Shown here piece by piece: positions 6,075 to 7,871 of a DNA stretch of 7,871 nucleotides. The stretch comes from an uncultured Lachnospiraceae bacterium. Its GTDB lineage: Bacteria; Bacillota; Clostridia; Lachnospirales; Lachnospiraceae. The translations under genes were made by a program, and so were the position numbers. The DNA is taken from contig CAJOQO010000052.1 in assembly GCA_905236545.1 (NCBI GenBank), positions 1-7,871 on the forward strand, read 5' to 3'. The number at the start of each line of letters is the position of its first letter. Within the stretch, counting starts at the first letter, position 1. Under the pieces are notes generated by a model. It did not search any database. It worked only from the letters and a program-made list of their open reading frames with translations, and was not told where the DNA came from.

Positions 6075-7231
6075 CACAGATACAGATCCGAAACGTAATC
6101 CCCATTATCGACCCATGGAACAGTCAGTTCTTCATCCTCATACAACGCATAACCGTCCGGAAGCGTGATGGAAACCGGATCTCCCTTAAGTGCGGTAAGC
6201 AGCCTGGCGCGTTCCCTGTCTGTTCCCGGATCAAGGGTCACCCGGACCTCTCGCAGGTCTTCCGGCGCCCATACGGCGTCCGCTTCAAGATGCTTCCGCA
6301 ATCCCGTATAACCTGCTTCCACGAACGGTGTCATTCCCCGATCATACGAGTAAGATGCATTTCTCACATTCTTCACGGTTCCATCCGTCTCATGCAGGGC
6401 AATCTGTATTCCTGTCAGATCATCCGAATCAGGATCCAGCCGATAGATACAGGAGTAAAATGCCCCTTCTTCCGCCTCTTCCAGACCGAGTCCGAGAATC
6501 GTCGGCGTCGTCAGCTGTGTCACGAGGTATGTGGCATCAGGCGTCCGGTGAACCGCCAGGAGGTATTCGTCCAGAGTTTCCGGATCCAATGTGACGGGAT
6601 CCGACTTCATATCGCGGTACGGCACGCCGGATGCATTAAGGAAAGAGACAAAACGGATCGACGAGGTGTAATCTTCCACGCAGGCGTCTCCGCCATAGAT
6701 CAGCAGACGCAGCTCTTCGAATCCGGGAGTCCAGTCATCAGAGTAGTAGGTCATCGGATCCGCGTAAAATGTGCTGTATTCTTCCCACCTCTGCGCCTTT
6801 TCATCGAACAGGCGGAATGTTGCGGAAACACTCTGGTGCCGCGCCCACAGCGCCCGGGGGGAATTCGCCTTATACATTCCGGCGATCAGCTTCTTGCATT
6901 CCGCCATCGTCATGTCCGCCGCTTCTCCGACCGGCGTATCCTTCGCAAGGCCATCCGTGAGAGAGGCCGGGATCTCCAGGCCCATCTCCGTTTCAACCAA
7001 AGAAGGATCCCCGGATTCCGTTTCACTGCCGCCGGCGGCCGAAGCCCCATCTGCGACGTCAACCGCTGCTCCGTCTGCGCTGTCAGCAGAAGCCCCGCCT
7101 GCGACGTCCGCCGCTGCGGAAACCACTGCGCCATCAGCAGACAGAGGACTTCGCGTGAGGCGGAAAACGAAGCAAAGAACAAAAACCAAAATCAAAGAAA
7201 CGAATGAAATCCTGTATGATCCGGTATGCAT
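6053..7231 (-). CDS. Membrane-anchored extracytoplasmic protein of unknown function
   Basis: I do not recognise this 392-residue protein. The start at 7231 is chosen because AGGGAG lies seven bases upstream on the minus strand; a longer frame to 7297 would need TTG without a ribosome site. Residues 8-24 (ISFVSLILVFVLCFVF) form one hydrophobic helix after a short basic start, so the protein is either anchored with the rest outside or has a cleaved signal. Residues about 31-73 are an Ala/Gly/Asp/Ser stalk containing an in-frame 48-bp duplication. The remainder (about 85-392) is acidic, with aromatic, strand-like segments such as SVSATFRLFDEKAQRWEEYSTFYADPMTYY split across its middle, and ends YLWAGKSEE. 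That pattern recalls LolA/LppX-like beta proteins, but this is a guess from composition. No catalytic motif or lipobox is visible. It converges with the permease gene and has its own promoter region at 7232-7390. Confidence 0.72.
   Translation of the reverse strand: MHTGSYRISFVSLILVFVLCFVFRLTRSPLSADGAVVSAAADVAGGASADSADGAAVDVADGASAAGGSETESGDPSLVETEMGLEIPASLTDGLAKDTPVGEAADMTMAECKKLIAGMYKANSPRALWARHQSVSATFRLFDEKAQRWEEYSTFYADPMTYYSDDWTPGFEELRLLIYGGDACVEDYTSSIRFVSFLNASGVPYRDMKSDPVTLDPETLDEYLLAVHRTPDATYLVTQLTTPTILGLGLEEAEEGAFYSCIYRLDPDSDDLTGIQIALHETDGTVKNVRNASYSYDRGMTPFVEAGYTGLRKHLEADAVWAPEDLREVRVTLDPGTDRERARLLTALKGDPVSITLPDGYALYEDEELTVPWVDNGDYVSDLYLWAGKSEE
7041..7136 (-). repeat. In-frame 48-bp repeat in the stalk of the minus-strand protein
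   Basis: Plus-strand GAAGCCCC followed by CTGCGACGTC recurs at 7041 and 7089, a 48-bp period equal to 16 codons. The first halves of the units are close and the ends diverged. On the minus strand it encodes DVAGGASADSADGAAV followed by DVADGASAAGG in the stalk behind the membrane helix. Confidence 0.75.
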
Positions 7232-7273
7232 TACGATACTCCCTGCGTTATGGTACGGTTCTCTGATAAAGAA

Positions 7274-7302
7274 ACAATCGCATACACAGATAATCAAGTC
7301 AA
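7274..7302 (-). promoter_or_regulatory. Candidate promoter of the minus-strand gene
   Basis: On the minus strand TTGACT (7302-7297) is followed after 17 bases by GATTGT (7279-7274). The -35 is near consensus and the -10 is weak (three of six). Transcription would begin near 7267 and leave a leader of about 36 bases carrying the ribosome site AGGGAG. A competing candidate lies at 7389-7361. Confidence 0.35.
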
Positions 7303-7357
7303 GAGCGAAATCTCCCTGCGGTACAGAGACCAGCCTGCAGACCGTCCAGATCCCGGA

Positions 7358-7389
7358 TTGACAGAATCCCCCGAATCCATTAATGTCAA
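7358..7389. promoter_or_regulatory. Overlapping face-to-face promoters with a TTGACA/TGTCAA inverted repeat
   Basis: On the plus strand a consensus -35 TTGACA (7358-7363) is 17 bases from TAATGT (7381-7386). This would read toward the molybdopterin-binding gene. On the minus strand TTGACA (7389-7384) is 17 bases from TTCTGT (7366-7361), reading toward the minus-strand gene. The two -35 boxes form an inverted repeat, and TGTCA is repeated at 7384-7388 and 7392-7396, so an operator is possible. The -10 matches are modest. Confidence 0.45.
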
Positions 7390-7437
7390 ATTGTCATAAA
7401 AACTCATCCCGCATGTGTCCAAAGGCGGAGGAAGGAA

Positions 7438-7509
7438 AGATCAGACCGAAAGGGATCAGCCTGCGCTCCGGAACCTCATCGTCCGGAACCGGCTGCCGGC
7501 AAACGATCT
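7438..7509 (+). promoter_or_regulatory. Possible structured leader of the molybdopterin-binding gene
   Basis: AGATC (7438-7442) can close with GATCT (7505-7509) around further helices: CC-GAAA-GG (7446-7453, a GNRA-type loop), and AGCC (7458-7461) with GGCT (7491-7494) enclosing TCCGGA (7467-7472) and TCCGGA (7482-7487). GATC at 7439-7442 and 7454-7457 offers an alternative stem. TCCGGAACC is a direct repeat (7467-7475, 7482-7490). A cofactor-sensing leader is conceivable given the gene behind it, but several of these pairs are short palindromes that could arise by chance, and I cannot match a riboswitch class. Confidence 0.3.
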
Positions 7510-7531
7510 GCCAATACGAAAGGAACCAGGC

Positions 7532-7871
7532 ATGAAGTACATCAAAACCACGGAAGCTGCCGGACATGTTCTGTGCCATGACGTAACACAGATCCTGCCC
7601 GGAAAGTTCAAAGGCCCGGCATTCAAAAAAGGACATATTATCAAAGAGGAGGACATCCCGGTTCTGCTCAGCATTGGAAAAGAGAATCTGTATGTCTGGG
7701 AGAAGACGGAGGGCATCCTGCATGAGGATGAGGCGGCCGTGGTTTTGCGGGATCTGGCGATGGGAGCCTATATGTCAGCAGGTGAACCGTCAGAGGGCAA
7801 GATAGAGCTGAAAGCACTGCGCGACGGCCTGTTCAAGGTTAACCGGCAGGCGCTTCTGACCATCAATGCCA
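7532..7871 (+). CDS. Molybdopterin-binding protein (MoeA/MoCF-like), N-terminal part
   Basis: The frame is open from ATG 7532 to the right edge (113 codons), so the C-terminal part is missing. GAAAGGA (7518-7524) is seven bases before the ATG. The opening MKYIKTTEAAGHVLCHDVTQILPGKFKGPAFKKGH, quoted here only for its LCHDVTQILPG (14-24) and FKGPAFKKGH (26-35) elements, continues with EEDIPVLLSIGKENLYVWE and HEDEAA. It resembles the N-terminal region of clostridial MoeA-like proteins of roughly 340 residues that carry a MoCF domain later on. These are usually found beside molybdenum hydroxylase (xanthine dehydrogenase-type) and cofactor genes, so such genes may follow beyond the window. The family call rests on remembered similarity; the diagnostic MoCF motif would lie outside. 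A likely promoter is at 7358-7386. Confidence 0.75.
   Translation, partial: MKYIKTTEAAGHVLCHDVTQILPGKFKGPAFKKGHIIKEEDIPVLLSIGKENLYVWEKTEGILHEDEAAVVLRDLAMGAYMSAGEPSEGKIELKALRDGLFKVNRQALLTINA

Larger units (their letters stand above)
7232..7531. other. Intergenic control region between divergent genes
   Basis: These 300 bases separate the minus-strand membrane protein from the molybdopterin-binding gene. They hold the candidate promoters and possible leader listed separately. CTCCCTGCG occurs twice (7239-7247 and 7312-7320). On the minus strand it reads CGCAGGGAG, and the first copy is the ribosome site of the minus gene. The second has no start codon at a suitable distance. GGAGGAAGG (7426-7434) resembles a plus-strand ribosome site but no ATG, GTG or TTG follows at a usable distance. 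Confidence 0.5.

Noticed and set aside
5954..7207. 417-residue open frame on the plus strand over the minus-strand gene
   Set aside because: Arg/Ser/Cys-rich composition without motifs. The opposite strand has a good ribosome site, a membrane helix and more natural protein composition.
7232..7297. 22-residue N-terminal extension of the minus-strand protein from a TTG start
   Set aside because: No ribosome site precedes it, while ATG 7231 has AGGGAG at seven bases and puts the membrane helix right behind the N-terminus.
7394..7723. 109-residue minus-strand frame ending near 7394
   Set aside because: It is antisense to the well-supported start of the molybdopterin-binding gene and lacks recognisable features.
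1..7871. Mobile element, prophage or defence system
   Set aside because: No transposase, integrase, recombinase, nuclease or toxin motifs, terminal inverted repeats or target duplications were seen; gene content is metabolic and envelope-related.

Overview
The window looks like chromosomal DNA of a fairly GC-rich anaerobic Firmicute, probably a Lachnospiraceae or other Clostridia gut or rumen bacterium. This rests on strong GGAGG-type ribosome binding sites, Firmicute-type uridine phosphorylase and DeoC sequences, and a molybdopterin-binding protein of the sort found in clostridial molybdenum-hydroxylase clusters. The taxonomic call is an inference; there is no rRNA or other marker gene.

Layout. 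Positions 1-183 can fold into an elaborate RNA (a long near-perfect hairpin, a closing stem, a second multi-helix domain and possible pseudoknots) just ahead of the first gene. Five genes then run on the plus strand: uridine phosphorylase (237-1031), a fused cytidine deaminase/deoxyribose-phosphate aldolase (1144-2286), a glycerophosphodiester phosphodiesterase (2498-3355), an exported protein with a C-terminal peptidoglycan-binding domain (3493-4518) and an ArsB/NhaD-SLC13-type ion permease (4596-5957). A membrane-anchored protein of unknown function runs the other way (6053-7231, minus) and converges on the permease over a GC-rich hairpin region. About 300 bp with candidate divergent promoters and possible leader RNA separate it from a molybdopterin-binding protein (7532 to the right edge, incomplete).

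How the genes work together. The first two genes form a compact pyrimidine (deoxy)nucleoside salvage unit. Cytidine deaminase makes (deoxy)uridine, the phosphorylase releases uracil and (deoxy)ribose-1-phosphate, and after a phosphopentomutase step not encoded here the aldolase splits deoxyribose-5-phosphate into acetaldehyde and glyceraldehyde-3-phosphate. Two steps sit on one polypeptide, and a well-placed internal ribosome binding site and ATG may still allow separate DeoC synthesis. The phosphodiesterase may add glycerol-3-phosphate from lipid headgroups. The exported protein, permease and minus-strand protein have no evident link to salvage.

The most unusual global property is local tandem duplication. 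The three gaps between the first four genes carry arrays with unrelated units (17 bp x7; 46 bp x2 and 12/13 bp x4; 16 bp x4). In-frame or degenerate repeats also occur in coding sequence: the udp 3' end, the GDPD 5' end, the linker of the exported protein, a permease loop and the stalk of the minus-strand protein. No mobile element, CRISPR array, tRNA or rRNA was seen.
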